A stretch of 64,000 nt of DNA from G965213525 sp965213525 (GTDB lineage Bacteria > Actinomycetota > Acidimicrobiia > Acidimicrobiales > Poriferisodalaceae): NCBI GenBank assembly GCA_965213525.1, contig OZ243889.1, forward strand, positions 2,604,001 to 2,668,000, written 5' to 3'. The notes below the pieces were generated by a model. The model worked only from the letters and a program-made list of their open reading frames with translations, searched no databases and had not been told where the DNA came from. A program made the translations under genes and the position numbers. This document shows positions 8,406-17,524 of this stretch, piece after piece (position 1 is the stretch's first letter; each line of letters begins with the position of its first letter).

Positions 8406-9047
8406 ATGGCGACCACAGACCACCACCAGCTCCAGCTGGTCGCGTTCCGACTGGGCCGCGAGGAGTACGCCGTGGCCGTCCACGACGTCGAGAGCATCGT
8501 CAAGTGGTCGCGCCCGACGCGGCTGCCGGGCGCGTCTGCCTACGTGCGGGGCCTGATCAACCTGCGGGGCAAGGTGCTGAGCGTCTTCGATCTGCGTCGA
8601 CGGTTCGGGATGGACCCCCTCGACGACGAATCTGACGCCCGGGTGCTGATCACCCGCCTCCACGGGGCGAACACCGGCGTGCTCGTCGACGCCGTGACCG
8701 AGGTGCTCACCGTCGACGACGACGCGCTGAGCCCCCCGCCGAGCGAGCTCGGCGGACCCGGCAGCGGTGTCGCCGGCATCTGCCGGGTCGGAGACCGCCT
8801 CGTGATCGTCGTCGAGCTCGCCGAGGTGTTCGACGCCTCCTTGCTCGAGGTCGCCGGCTCGTCGGTCGGGTCCCCGGCTGCGGAGTCCTCGGCTGCGGAG
8901 TCCTCGGCTGCGGAGACCCCTGCGTTCGAGACCTCGCTCGCCGAGCCCGCTGCCGGCGAGCCCGGACCGCTCGTCGTCGCTGCGGTGGCGGGTGCGCCGG
9001 ATGCCACCGCTGCGGTGAGTGCAGCCGGCCTGGCCGCATCGGCCTGA
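8406..9047 (+). CDS. cheW: Chemotaxis coupling protein CheW
   Basis: CheW couples chemoreceptors to the CheA kinase. The first 145 or so residues form a normal CheW domain: LVAFRLGREEYAVAVHDVESIV, TRLPGASAYVRGLINLRGKVLSVFDLRRRFG, VDAVTEVLTVDDDALSPPP and ICRVGDRLVIVVELAEVF. A tail of about 65 residues rich in Ala, Ser and Glu, including an imperfect AAESS repeat, follows and is longer than in typical CheW; it is probably disordered. The ATG at 8406 is preceded by a GGAGGGA ribosome site. cheB starts two bases after the stop. Confidence 0.93.
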   Translation: MATTDHHQLQLVAFRLGREEYAVAVHDVESIVKWSRPTRLPGASAYVRGLINLRGKVLSVFDLRRRFGMDPLDDESDARVLITRLHGANTGVLVDAVTEVLTVDDDALSPPPSELGGPGSGVAGICRVGDRLVIVVELAEVFDASLLEVAGSSVGSPAAESSAAESSAAETPAFETSLAEPAAGEPGPLVVAAVAGAPDATAAVSAAGLAASA

Positions 9048-9049
9048 CG

Positions 9050-10279
9050 GTGCGGCGACCCGGAACCGTCGTCGTCGTCGACGATTCACCTCTGCAACGG
9101 TCGATCATCACCCGGACGCTCAGCCGCTCGCCGAGCCTGTCGATCATCGGTCAGGCCGGCTCGGGCGCCGAGGGCCTTCGCCGCATCGAGGCGCTCGACC
9201 CCGACATCGTCTCGCTCGACATCGAGCTCGGCGATCTCAACGGGCTCCAGGTCATCGAGCAGGTCATGGCCACCCGCCCGACCAAGATCGTGGTGGTCTC
9301 GTCCCACACCGACGCCGGGGCCGACGTCTCGTTGGCTGCCCTCAGCGCCGGGGCGGTCGACTTCGTGACCAAGGGTCGCCTGGCGCCCGGACCCGACGGC
9401 TTCGAGGCCCGCCTCGAGCGGGCCTTCACCGCGGCCCGCCACGCCCGGGTCCAGGCCCCTGACGCCGGTGAGCACACCCCCGCCGAGCGCATCCGGCGTG
9501 CCGCGCAACGGCGTCGCGACGCAGCCGCCCGTCGAGCCGCCGCACCGCCGCTTGGCTCCGTCTCCTGCGAGCCGTCACCGGCCCCAGCTGCGACCGCTCC
9601 GTCCCGCCGCGGCGGGGCCACCCGGGTCAACGGACCGACCGGCCCCGTCGATGCGGTGGACGACGCCGTCGCCGGTCTGGTCCCGCCCGAGCTGGTGATC
9701 GTGTTGAGCTCCACCGGAGGGCCGCCGGCGCTCCAGGTGCTGCTCGCCGAGATCAGCCAGGCCCCGCGGGTGCCGTTCCTCATCGTCCAGCACATGCCCG
9801 CCGGCTTCACCGCCCGCCTCGCCGGACGGCTCGACACCGCCGGGGGCGCCCGGGTGCGCGAGGCCACCGACGGCGAGCCGTTGGCGGCCGGGACCGTGCT
9901 CCTGGCCCCCGGCGGGACCCACCTCGTGCTGGCCGACGGCCGCATCCGACTGACCGAGAGCCCGCCGGTCGGGGGGCTGCGGCCCCGGGGCGACCACACC
10001 GTCGACGCCGCCATCGCCTCGGGCCACCGGCGGACCCTCTGCGTCGTGCTGACCGGCATGGGCGACGACGGCGCCTCGTCGTGCGCGCGCCTCGTGCGGG
10101 CCGGCGGGCAGGTGATCGCCCAGGATGCGGCGTCGACGGTCGTCGACGGGATGCCCCGCCAGGTGCGCGACGCCGGGCTCGTCACCGCCGAAGGCCCACC
10201 GGCGCACCTGGGTCGCGTCCTGGACCGCCTCCTCACCGCCCGGGCCCATGTCGCCCGCCACCACGAGGTCACCTCATGA
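9050..10279 (+). CDS. cheB: Chemotaxis response regulator methylesterase/deamidase CheB
   Basis: CheB removes methyl groups from chemoreceptors and is activated by phosphorylation from CheA. The N-terminal receiver domain (residues 5-125) has the acidic pair DD at 11-12, the phosphoacceptor D57 in IVSLDIEL and K in DFVTKGRL. A linker of about 80 residues rich in Arg, Ala and Pro precedes the esterase domain (about 210-400). There the catalytic Ser is in LSSTGGPPAL, His in IVQHMPAGFTARLA and Asp in GMGDDGASS. Translation starts at GTG and the stop overlaps cheR by four bases. Confidence 0.95.
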   Translation: MRRPGTVVVVDDSPLQRSIITRTLSRSPSLSIIGQAGSGAEGLRRIEALDPDIVSLDIELGDLNGLQVIEQVMATRPTKIVVVSSHTDAGADVSLAALSAGAVDFVTKGRLAPGPDGFEARLERAFTAARHARVQAPDAGEHTPAERIRRAAQRRRDAAARRAAAPPLGSVSCEPSPAPAATAPSRRGGATRVNGPTGPVDAVDDAVAGLVPPELVIVLSSTGGPPALQVLLAEISQAPRVPFLIVQHMPAGFTARLAGRLDTAGGARVREATDGEPLAAGTVLLAPGGTHLVLADGRIRLTESPPVGGLRPRGDHTVDAAIASGHRRTLCVVLTGMGDDGASSCARLVRAGGQVIAQDAASTVVDGMPRQVRDAGLVTAEGPPAHLGRVLDRLLTARAHVARHHEVTS

Positions 10280-11052
10280 CGCTGCTCGACGACGTCCGCC
10301 GCTTCACCCGCCAGGAGGTGGGCCTCGACCTCAGCGGGGTGCGCGACGCCCAGCTCGAACGGCGTGTCGCCAACTTCCTGCGCCGCAACGGGCTCGAACC
10401 CAGCGGACTCATCCGGGCGTTGAGCGATGACGCCCTCCTCGACCGGTTCCTCGACGGCCTCACCATCAACGTGACGTCGCTGTACCGCAACGCCGAACGG
10501 TGGGGCGACATCGCCGAGCTGCTCCCCACCCTCGGATCGAGGCCCCGGCTGTGGAGCGCCGGGTGCTCGAAGGGAGCCGAGGCCTACACCATGGCGATCC
10601 TGTGCGACCTGGCCGGGGTGCGCGCCGACATCACCGCCACCGACGTCGACACCCGGATCCTGGCCGCTGCGGTCGAGGGCGTCTTCACCGCCCAGGAGGT
10701 GCGCGAGGTGCCCCCCGAGGTGGCGACCCGGTATCTCACGGCGCTGGCCGACGGAACCCACCGCATCGACGGACGCGTCGCCCGGCGCGTCACCTTCGCC
10801 CGCCAGGACCTGCTCGCCGGACCGTTCCCCACCGAGCGCTACGACCTCATCGCCTGTCGAAACGTGGCGATCTACTTCTCGGTCGAAGCCAAGCGCGCCC
10901 TGCACGCCTCGCTCGCCGCGTGCCTGGCCCCCGGCGGCTACCTGTTCATCGGCAGCACCGAGCGGGTCGAGGGGCCCGGTGAGCTCGGGCTCACCAGCGT
11001 CGCCCCCTTCATCTACCGCTCTGTGATCCAACCCGTCGGGAGGACCTCGTGA
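10276..11052 (+). CDS. cheR: Chemoreceptor methyltransferase CheR
   Basis: CheR methylates glutamates of chemoreceptors using S-adenosylmethionine. The 258-residue protein has the N-terminal helical domain (residues 1-70) with the family segment TINVTSLYRNAERW in place of the usual T.N.T.FFR. The SAM-binding domain follows with LWSAGCSKGAEAYTMAIL (motif GCSxGxExY) and the C-terminal DLIACRNVAIYF motif. The ATG at 10276 sits in the cheB stop (ATGA), so the longer frame is rejected. Confidence 0.94.
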   Translation: MTLLDDVRRFTRQEVGLDLSGVRDAQLERRVANFLRRNGLEPSGLIRALSDDALLDRFLDGLTINVTSLYRNAERWGDIAELLPTLGSRPRLWSAGCSKGAEAYTMAILCDLAGVRADITATDVDTRILAAAVEGVFTAQEVREVPPEVATRYLTALADGTHRIDGRVARRVTFARQDLLAGPFPTERYDLIACRNVAIYFSVEAKRALHASLAACLAPGGYLFIGSTERVEGPGELGLTSVAPFIYRSVIQPVGRTS

Positions 11053-13127
11053 GCGACTTCTTGGAGCAGTACGTCGAGGAGGCCCACGAGAACGTCGAGG
11101 AGCTCGTCAACGGGCTGTTGCGCCTCGAGAGCGACGACACGTCGCCCGATGACACGTCCCACGTCGTCGCCGAGCTGTTCCGCTTCGCCCACAACCTCAA
11201 GGGCATGAGCGGCGCCATGGGCTTCGACGGCATCACCGAGATCGCCCACAAGGCCGAGGACCTGCTCGACGTCTACCGCCAGGGCGGGGGCCGTCCATCC
11301 GGGGACCAGGTCGACGTGATGCTGGCCGCCGCTGACGCCATGGTCTCGATGATCGACGCCGCCGCCGCTGGCACCTCGCCGCCCGCGCCCGCCGAGCTGG
11401 TCGCCCTGCTCGTCGCCCATCGCCTCGACCGTCCCGGCGACGGGGTCTGGTCGAACGCCGACGCGCCGGGGTCGAGCACCGCCGACGACCCGCCCTCGCC
11501 CGACCGGCACCTGTCCGGGGCCCCAGATGGCGCCCCGTCCGAGGTCGAGCCGTCGGCGGCACCGGCACCGTCGGCCTCGGCCGGCGACGACGGCCCGGGC
11601 ACCCCGGCGGGCAACATCCGCCTTGAGGTGCGCCTGGAACCCGGGGCGCAGCTTCCCGGGGCCCGCTCGGCCATCGTGTTGCGTCTGATCGGCGAGCGCA
11701 CCGCGGTCGTCGCCACCAACCCCGCCCGAGATGCCATCGAGGCGGGCAAGGCCACCTCGTTCGTCGTCGAGGTCTCCGCCGACGCCGACGTCGACGCGCT
11801 CGCCGAGGCCGCCGCCACCGTGACCGACGTGGCCTCTGTACGTCGGGTGACCGAGCCAGCACCCCCCCCGGCCCAGGGCGCAGCGGCGTCGACGGGCCAC
11901 GCCCCGGCGCCGGGTGGGGCCTCTGAGGCACGGGGCGGCGCGCCGCGGGCCACCGTGCGGGTCGAGGTCGACCGCCTCGATGACCTCATGGATCTGGTGA
12001 GCGAGCTGGTCGTCGGCCGTGGTCTGCTGGGCGAGCACGTCGCCCGGGTCGCCGACCACGGCCTCGCCGAGGGCTTGGCGTCGGTGCACCGCACCATCAG
12101 CGACCTGCAGGCGATGGTGGCCAAGGTGCGGATGATCTCGTTGGAGAAGTCCTTCGCCCGACTCACCCGCATCGTGAGGGACACCGCGCGTGACGTCGAC
12201 AAGCTCGTCCAGTTCGAGACGAGCGGAGAGGACACCGAGCTCGACCGGTCGATGGTCGACGAGGTCGCCGACCCGCTCATGCACCTGCTGCGCAACTCCG
12301 TCGACCATGGGATCGAAGACGCCGAGACCCGTCGTGGCGCAGGCAAGCCCGCGGCAGGACAGGTCGCGCTGCGTGCCTACTCCGAGGGCAACCAGGTCGT
12401 CATCGAGGTGACCGACGACGGCGGCGGGATCGACGTCGACCGGGTCACCGCCAAGGCGGTGGCCAGCGGGGTCATCGGGGCCGAGGAGGCCAAGGCGCTG
12501 TCAGATGAGGAGAGGGTCGACCTGATCTTCGCCCCGGGCCTGTCCACCCGTGATGCGGCGAGCAAGATCTCCGGACGGGGTGTGGGCATGGACGTCGTGC
12601 GCACCGCGGTGTCCAAGCTGGGCGGCGTCGTCGCCGCCGAGACCCGGCGGGGTGAGGGGAGCCGGTTCACGATCCGCCTCCCGCTGTCGCTGGCGGTGGC
12701 CGAGGCGCTGCTCGTCAAGGTGTGTGGCGAGACCTGGGCGATCCCCATCGACCAGGTCGAGGAGACCCTGGTGGTGACCGAGGAGCACTGCAGCACCGTG
12801 CGCGGCCGCACCGTCATGGACCTGCGGGGTCAGATCGTCACCGTCGTCGGCGGCAGAGGTCTGATGTACGGGGTGAGCAGTCCTGGTGGATCGCGGCCCG
12901 GGGTCGTGTTCCGCCACAAGAGCCGCCACATCATCATGACCGTCGACGAGCTCGTCGGACGAGCTGAGGTGGTCGTCAAGCCGCTGCCGGGCGATCTCAC
13001 AGGGGTCGATCTGGCCTCGTCGGTCACGATCCTCGGGGACGGCTCGGTCGGGCTGATCCTCGACGTGGCCGCCGCCGTCGACTCCGTCGCCCGCCAGGCC
13101 GGGGCCGAAGAAGCCGGGAGGCGGTGA
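11049..13127 (+). CDS. cheA: Chemotaxis histidine kinase CheA
   Basis: CheA autophosphorylates on a histidine and passes phosphate to CheY and CheB. The 692 residues contain an Hpt domain with the phosphorylation site H48 in FRFAHNLKG, a P2-like region (about 190-280, NIRLEVRLEPGAQLPG), a dimerisation domain (LDDLMDLVSELVVGR), a catalytic HATPase domain with N-box LLRNSVDHGIE, G1 box VTDDGGGID and G2 box GRGVGMDVV, and a C-terminal CheW-like domain. It starts with GTG inside the cheR stop. All catalytic motifs are intact. No cheY gene is visible in the window. Confidence 0.96.
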   Translation: MSDFLEQYVEEAHENVEELVNGLLRLESDDTSPDDTSHVVAELFRFAHNLKGMSGAMGFDGITEIAHKAEDLLDVYRQGGGRPSGDQVDVMLAAADAMVSMIDAAAAGTSPPAPAELVALLVAHRLDRPGDGVWSNADAPGSSTADDPPSPDRHLSGAPDGAPSEVEPSAAPAPSASAGDDGPGTPAGNIRLEVRLEPGAQLPGARSAIVLRLIGERTAVVATNPARDAIEAGKATSFVVEVSADADVDALAEAAATVTDVASVRRVTEPAPPPAQGAAASTGHAPAPGGASEARGGAPRATVRVEVDRLDDLMDLVSELVVGRGLLGEHVARVADHGLAEGLASVHRTISDLQAMVAKVRMISLEKSFARLTRIVRDTARDVDKLVQFETSGEDTELDRSMVDEVADPLMHLLRNSVDHGIEDAETRRGAGKPAAGQVALRAYSEGNQVVIEVTDDGGGIDVDRVTAKAVASGVIGAEEAKALSDEERVDLIFAPGLSTRDAASKISGRGVGMDVVRTAVSKLGGVVAAETRRGEGSRFTIRLPLSLAVAEALLVKVCGETWAIPIDQVEETLVVTEEHCSTVRGRTVMDLRGQIVTVVGGRGLMYGVSSPGGSRPGVVFRHKSRHIIMTVDELVGRAEVVVKPLPGDLTGVDLASSVTILGDGSVGLILDVAAAVDSVARQAGAEEAGRR

Positions 13128-13687
13128 TGAGCGCCTCGGAGACCGAGCTCGACCTGTTCTGTGAGCTCACCAACGTCGGCGGCGCCAACGCCGCCACCGC
13201 CGTGGGCGAGATGCTCGGCACGTTCGTCGACATGGGCACCCCCCGGGCGTCTGAGGTCACCCTCGCCGAGGTCGCCCAGATCGTCGGCACCGAGGGGTTC
13301 GACCCGGTCGCCGTCGTCGTCGTCGTCACCGGCGAGCTGGCCGGCACCATCGCCCTGGTGATCGATCGGCCCGAGGCCGTCGGGGAAGCGATCTCGGTGC
13401 CCGAGGAGCTGCTCGAGTCGGCCCTGGCAGAGATCGGCAACGTCATGGCGGCCCGCTTCATCGTGTCGGTGGGCCAACTCGTCGGCTTCAGCGGGGCCGT
13501 GGAACCCCCGGGGGTGGCGCTGGCCCCCCGGTGCGCCGCCCTCGACGCCGTGATCGCCCTCGCCTCGACGACCGAGCCCTTCCTCGTGCTGCGCGCCGAC
13601 CTCGCCATCGGTCAGGAACGGGCGGCCGACGAGCTGCTCTTCCTGCCGGCGCCCGGCACCGTCGAGCGCCTCAGCGGTCTCGTGTAG
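13127..13687 (+). CDS. cheC: CheY-P phosphatase CheC
   Basis: CheC dephosphorylates CheY-P and partners with CheD in B. subtilis-type adaptation. The 186-residue protein has two pseudo-symmetrical phosphatase helices that both retain E-x-x-N: CELTNVGGANAATAVGEMLG near residue 12 and ALAEIGNVMAARF near residue 105. The ATG at 13127 shares its A with the cheA stop (TGATG). cheD begins directly after the stop, which fits the known CheC-CheD complex. Confidence 0.92.
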   Translation: MSASETELDLFCELTNVGGANAATAVGEMLGTFVDMGTPRASEVTLAEVAQIVGTEGFDPVAVVVVVTGELAGTIALVIDRPEAVGEAISVPEELLESALAEIGNVMAARFIVSVGQLVGFSGAVEPPGVALAPRCAALDAVIALASTTEPFLVLRADLAIGQERAADELLFLPAPGTVERLSGLV

Positions 13688-14206
13688 GTGGCCGCCCAGC
13701 ACGTCGGCATCGCCCAGATGGCGATGTCTGGCAGGACCGGCGACGAGATCACCATGCTCGGGCTCGGCAGCTGCGTCGGCATCTTCCTCGCTGCTACTGA
13801 CCTCGTGGTCGCCGCTCACTGCCTGTTGCCCGGGCCGGCCCGAGCCGGCGACGCACCGGCCAAGCACGTCGACACCGCGGTGCCCCACCTCCTCGAACAG
13901 GTCCGCCGTGCCGGGCGTCGCAGCACCCAGGTGGTCGCCTGCGTGGCCGGCGGGGCCGCCGTGCTCACGTTCGGTTCTCGTCGACCCGAGCTCGACGTCG
14001 GCGCCCGCAACGCCGCCGCCGCCCGCCAGGCCCTGGCGAGCGCGGGCGTGACGATCCGCTGCGCCGATCTCGGTGGCACCACCGCCCGCCAGGTGACGAT
14101 GACCGTCGGCAGCCTCGACCTGGCGGTGCGCACCCCCGAGAGCAGGTGGGCTGTCGCGGCGCGTGCAGAGGGACCTATCGCCGCACCCGGGCGGGTCGAC
14201 CTGTAG
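13688..14206 (+). CDS. cheD: Chemoreceptor glutamine deamidase CheD
   Basis: CheD deamidates receptor glutamines and binds CheC. The 172-residue product shows the catalytic Thr-Cys-His arrangement in EITMLGLGSCVGIFL and AAHCLLPGPA, followed by KHVDTAVPHLLEQVRRAG and VAGGAAVLTFG. It starts with GTG immediately after the cheC stop, leaving no spacer. Confidence 0.93.
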   Translation: MAAQHVGIAQMAMSGRTGDEITMLGLGSCVGIFLAATDLVVAAHCLLPGPARAGDAPAKHVDTAVPHLLEQVRRAGRRSTQVVACVAGGAAVLTFGSRRPELDVGARNAAAARQALASAGVTIRCADLGGTTARQVTMTVGSLDLAVRTPESRWAVAARAEGPIAAPGRVDL

Positions 14207-14218
14207 GGCGACAGGGCT

Positions 14219-14237
14219 GCGTCCACGGAGCGGACGC
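14219..14237 (+). promoter_or_regulatory. Hairpin with GGA in the loop ahead of flhB
   Basis: GCGTCC at 14219-14224 can pair with GGACGC at 14232-14237 around a seven-base loop, ACGGAGC, that contains GGA. It lies 36 bases before the flhB ATG, in the 66-base gap after cheD. GGA in a hairpin loop is the core of CsrA sites, but one hairpin in very GC-rich DNA is weak evidence. Confidence 0.3.
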
Positions 14238-14272
14238 CCACGCCACCAGGACGGTCAGACACGTCGAGCGGG

Positions 14273-15358
14273 ATGAAGAACGACGACAAGACCGAGAAGC
14301 CGACAGCCCGGCGCCGCCGGGAATCAGAGCGCCAGGGCTCGATCGCCCGCAGCGCCGACGTCGGTTCGCTCTTCGGCATCCTCAGCGTGCTCGTCGTCGT
14401 CGTGTTCGTCCTGCCGACCACGACCGAGATGGTCGGCAGCCGCACCGCCTCGATGCTGCGGGCCTCAGCCCAGGGACCGATGGCGCCCGGCCTCGGCGAC
14501 CTCGTCCTGGAGCTGGTCGTGGTGTCGATCGGCCCGGTGCTCGCCATCACCTTCGTCGCAGCTGTGGCCGCCGGTCTGGTGCAGACGCGGGGGAAGGTGG
14601 CGCCCAAGACGCTGCAGCCCAAGCTGACCAACCTCAGCCCCAAGAAGGGCCTGCAGCGCCTCTCGCCCAAGCAGATGGGGTGGGACCTGGTCCGCACGCT
14701 CGCCAAGATCGCCCTCCTGGCGATCGCGGCGCTCGCCCCGGTCACCTCGCTGCTGGGCTCGTTCGAGACGCTGCGCTCGCTCGGTGAGTGGATGGACTAC
14801 GGCCGGTCGCTCATCAACTCGGTCCTCGTCCGCTCGCTCCTGCTGGCCGGGGTCATCGCCGCCGCCGACTTCGCCTGGTCCAAGCGCAAGACCGAGAAGG
14901 GCATGAAGATGTCCAAGCAGGACGTCAAGGACGAGGCTCGATCTCAAGAGGGCGACCCGTCGATCAGGGGTCGGCGCCGCTCCAAGATGCGGGAGATGAG
15001 CCGCAACCGGGCGATCGCCGCGGTCGGCACGGCAGACGTCGTGCTGTTGAACCCGGTGCGCTTCGCCGTCGCCCTGCGCTACCAGGAGGGCGACCCCGCC
15101 CCCCGGGTCGTCGCCAAGGGCGCCGGCGCCCTCGCCCGGCGCATCCGTGCCGAGGCGTACCGCCACGGCGTCCCCGTCCGCCAGGACCCGCCGCTCGCCC
15201 GGGCGTTGTTCCGCCGCTGTGAGGTCGGCCACTACGTGCCCGCCGCGCTCTTCGAGGCCGTGGCGGTGGTCCTCGCTGCGGTGTACCGGCGCCGTTGGCG
15301 CACCACGCCCGTCCCGGTCGGCGCCCACGCCGGTGCTTCGACAGGGGAGCGCTCGTGA
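14273..15358 (+). CDS. flhB: Flagellar export switch protein FlhB with altered autocleavage motif
   Basis: FlhB is the export apparatus protein that switches substrate class from hook to filament. It has 361 residues: a basic N-terminus (DDKTEKPTARRRRESERQG), four membrane segments, the conserved linker SKRKTEKGMKMSKQDVKDEARSQEGDP and a cytoplasmic domain. The canonical NPTH self-cleavage site is replaced by NPVR (VLLNPVRFAVALRYQEG). Asn and Pro are kept, but Thr and His are changed. The stop overlaps the flhA GTG start by four bases. Confidence 0.93.
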   Translation: MKNDDKTEKPTARRRRESERQGSIARSADVGSLFGILSVLVVVVFVLPTTTEMVGSRTASMLRASAQGPMAPGLGDLVLELVVVSIGPVLAITFVAAVAAGLVQTRGKVAPKTLQPKLTNLSPKKGLQRLSPKQMGWDLVRTLAKIALLAIAALAPVTSLLGSFETLRSLGEWMDYGRSLINSVLVRSLLLAGVIAAADFAWSKRKTEKGMKMSKQDVKDEARSQEGDPSIRGRRRSKMREMSRNRAIAAVGTADVVLLNPVRFAVALRYQEGDPAPRVVAKGAGALARRIRAEAYRHGVPVRQDPPLARALFRRCEVGHYVPAALFEAVAVVLAAVYRRRWRTTPVPVGAHAGASTGERS

Positions 15359-17412
15359 GCGTGCGGGGGGCGGCCATCGGGCTCCCGCTGTTCGTCATCG
15401 GGGCCGTCATGGTGATGGTGGTCCCGGTGCCACCGGTGGTGCTCGACCTGTTGCTGGCGGCCAACATCGCCGTCGGCATCCTCGTGTTGATGTCGGTGGT
15501 CTTCATCAACGACCCGGTGGACTTCGCGGTGTTCCCGTCGTTGCTGTTGATCCTCACGCTGGCCCGCCTGGCGCTCAACGTCTCGTCGACCCGCCTCATC
15601 CTCCTCGACGGCTACGCCGGCAAGGTGATCGAGACCTTCGGTGAGTTCGTCGTCGGCGGCTCGGTGATCGTCGGGCTCGTCATCTTCTTGATCCTCATCG
15701 TCATCCAGTTCGCCGTCATCACCAACGGCGCCGGGCGCGTCGCTGAGGTCACCGCCCGCTTCACCCTCGACGCCATGCCCGGCAAGCAGATGGCCATCGA
15801 CGCCGACCTGGCGGCCGGGATGATCGACGAGACCACCGCCCGGCGGATGCGCGACCGCATCGCCCAGGAGGCCGAGTTCTACGGAGCGATGGACGGCGCC
15901 TCGAAGTTCGTCAAGGGCGACGTGATCGCCGGCGTCGTCATCGTGCTCGTCAACCTGGTCGGCGGCTTCGCCATCGGGCTCGGTTCGGGGCTGTCCTTCT
16001 CACAGGCGGTCAGCCTCTACACGATCCTCACCGTCGGCGACGGCCTCGTCAGCCAGATCCCCGCCCTGTTGACCTCGATCGCCTCGGGGTTGTTGATCAC
16101 CCGGGTGACGAGCGAGACAGGCCTCGGTGACGACGTCGCCAGCCAGCTCCTCAGCGTCAAGCGCGCCCTGCGCATCAGCGCCGGCGTCGTCTTCGCCATG
16201 TCGCTGCTGCCCGGCCTGCCCAAGCTGCCGTTCTGGGCCATCACCGCCGCTCTGCTCGTGGCGGCGTCCAAGGCGCCGGACGGCTCAGATGGCACCGAGC
16301 AGGTCGAGACGCCGGCGGTCAGGACCGACCCCGATGACCCCGAGGCGCTCATCGGTGACATGCGGGTCGAGCCGCTCGAGGTGCACCTCGCCTACGACAT
16401 CTTGGATCTCGTCGACAACGAGCGGGGCGGCGACCTGCTCGAGCGGGTGCGGGCCCTGCGACGCCAGGTGGCCATGGAGCTCGGCTTCGTCATGCCCCTC
16501 GTGCGCACCCGTGACGACCTGTCGCTGGCCCCTGAGACCTACACGATGATGCTCGACGGCGCCGAGGTGGCGCGGGGGACCGCCCCCCGTGACCGAGTCC
16601 TGGCCCTGCCCGCCGGCGACGGCTCCGAGCTCATCAGCCTCGGGGGCACCCCGACGACCGAGCCCGTGTTCGGACTGGCGGCCTTCTGGATCCCGACCGA
16701 TCAGCGAGCCGTCGCTGCTGCGTCGGGGGCCACGGTCGTCGATCGGTCCTCGGTGCTCGTCACCCACCTCGCTGAGGTCGTGCGCCGCAACGCCGCCCGG
16801 TTGCTCACCCGCCAAGACGTCCAGATGCTCGTCGAGGGCATGCGCTACGACCACCCGATCCTCGCCCGCGACGTCGACAACGACGTCCTGCCCCTGCCCA
16901 CGCTGCACGCTGTGCTGCGCGGGCTGCTCGACGACGGGGTCTCGATCCGCCACCTCGGCCGAATCGTCGAGTCCGTTTCGGCGATGGCCGGCGAGCCCCG
17001 CTCGGTCGATCAGCTCGTGGCCGGCGCCCGCATCGCCTTGGCCCCGGCCATCGCTGCGGGCATCGCCCCGGACGGGCGCCTGGCCGTGGCGACCCTGGAC
17101 CCCTCCTTCGAGGCCCAGCTGCACGAGGGGGTCAGAGAGATCGACGGCGAGGGCCGGCTGGTGCTCGATCCCCGCCGCACCGAGCACCTGGTCGAGGAGC
17201 TCCGCCGGGCCGCTGCGGCTGAGGCGACCCTCGACCAGCCGCTCGCGCTCGTGTGCGGCCAGCACCTTCGCAAGCCGATGCGCCGCCTCCTCGACGGTCT
17301 CGGCCTCGGTCTCGACGTCTTGGCCTACCCCGAGCTACCCGACCAGCTGCAGCTCACCACCGTGGCCGTGCTCGGCCCCCCTGCCCTCACCGAGGAGGCC
17401 GGACGTGGCTGA
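15355..17412 (+). CDS. flhA: Flagellar export gate protein FlhA
   Basis: FlhA is the large export gate subunit that docks chaperone-substrate complexes. It has 685 residues, the family size. The N-terminal half carries about eight membrane helices and the signature loop with DAMPGKQMAIDADLAAGMID and FYGAMDGASKFVKGDVIAG. The cytoplasmic half (from about residue 320) has the VRTRDDL and RQDVQMLVEGM segments and ends near ELPDQLQLTTVAVL. The GTG at 15355 lies in the flhB stop; the upstream in-frame extension overlaps flhB and lacks membrane sequence. Confidence 0.96.
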   Translation: MSVRGAAIGLPLFVIGAVMVMVVPVPPVVLDLLLAANIAVGILVLMSVVFINDPVDFAVFPSLLLILTLARLALNVSSTRLILLDGYAGKVIETFGEFVVGGSVIVGLVIFLILIVIQFAVITNGAGRVAEVTARFTLDAMPGKQMAIDADLAAGMIDETTARRMRDRIAQEAEFYGAMDGASKFVKGDVIAGVVIVLVNLVGGFAIGLGSGLSFSQAVSLYTILTVGDGLVSQIPALLTSIASGLLITRVTSETGLGDDVASQLLSVKRALRISAGVVFAMSLLPGLPKLPFWAITAALLVAASKAPDGSDGTEQVETPAVRTDPDDPEALIGDMRVEPLEVHLAYDILDLVDNERGGDLLERVRALRRQVAMELGFVMPLVRTRDDLSLAPETYTMMLDGAEVARGTAPRDRVLALPAGDGSELISLGGTPTTEPVFGLAAFWIPTDQRAVAAASGATVVDRSSVLVTHLAEVVRRNAARLLTRQDVQMLVEGMRYDHPILARDVDNDVLPLPTLHAVLRGLLDDGVSIRHLGRIVESVSAMAGEPRSVDQLVAGARIALAPAIAAGIAPDGRLAVATLDPSFEAQLHEGVREIDGEGRLVLDPRRTEHLVEELRRAAAAEATLDQPLALVCGQHLRKPMRRLLDGLGLGLDVLAYPELPDQLQLTTVAVLGPPALTEEAGRG

Positions 17413-17524
17413 GCGGCCGCGATCGGCTCTCCGGGGCGCCTCGCCGAGGCGCCCCGTGCCCGCCCGTCGACGACGCGCCGACCGACGCGTCGCCGCCCGC
17501 CCCTGAGCGAGAGGACCACGAACC

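Noticed and set aside
9151..11031. A 626-residue open frame on the - strand opposite cheB and cheR
   Set aside because: Shadow frame caused by high GC; no motifs, while the + strand genes have complete catalytic signatures.
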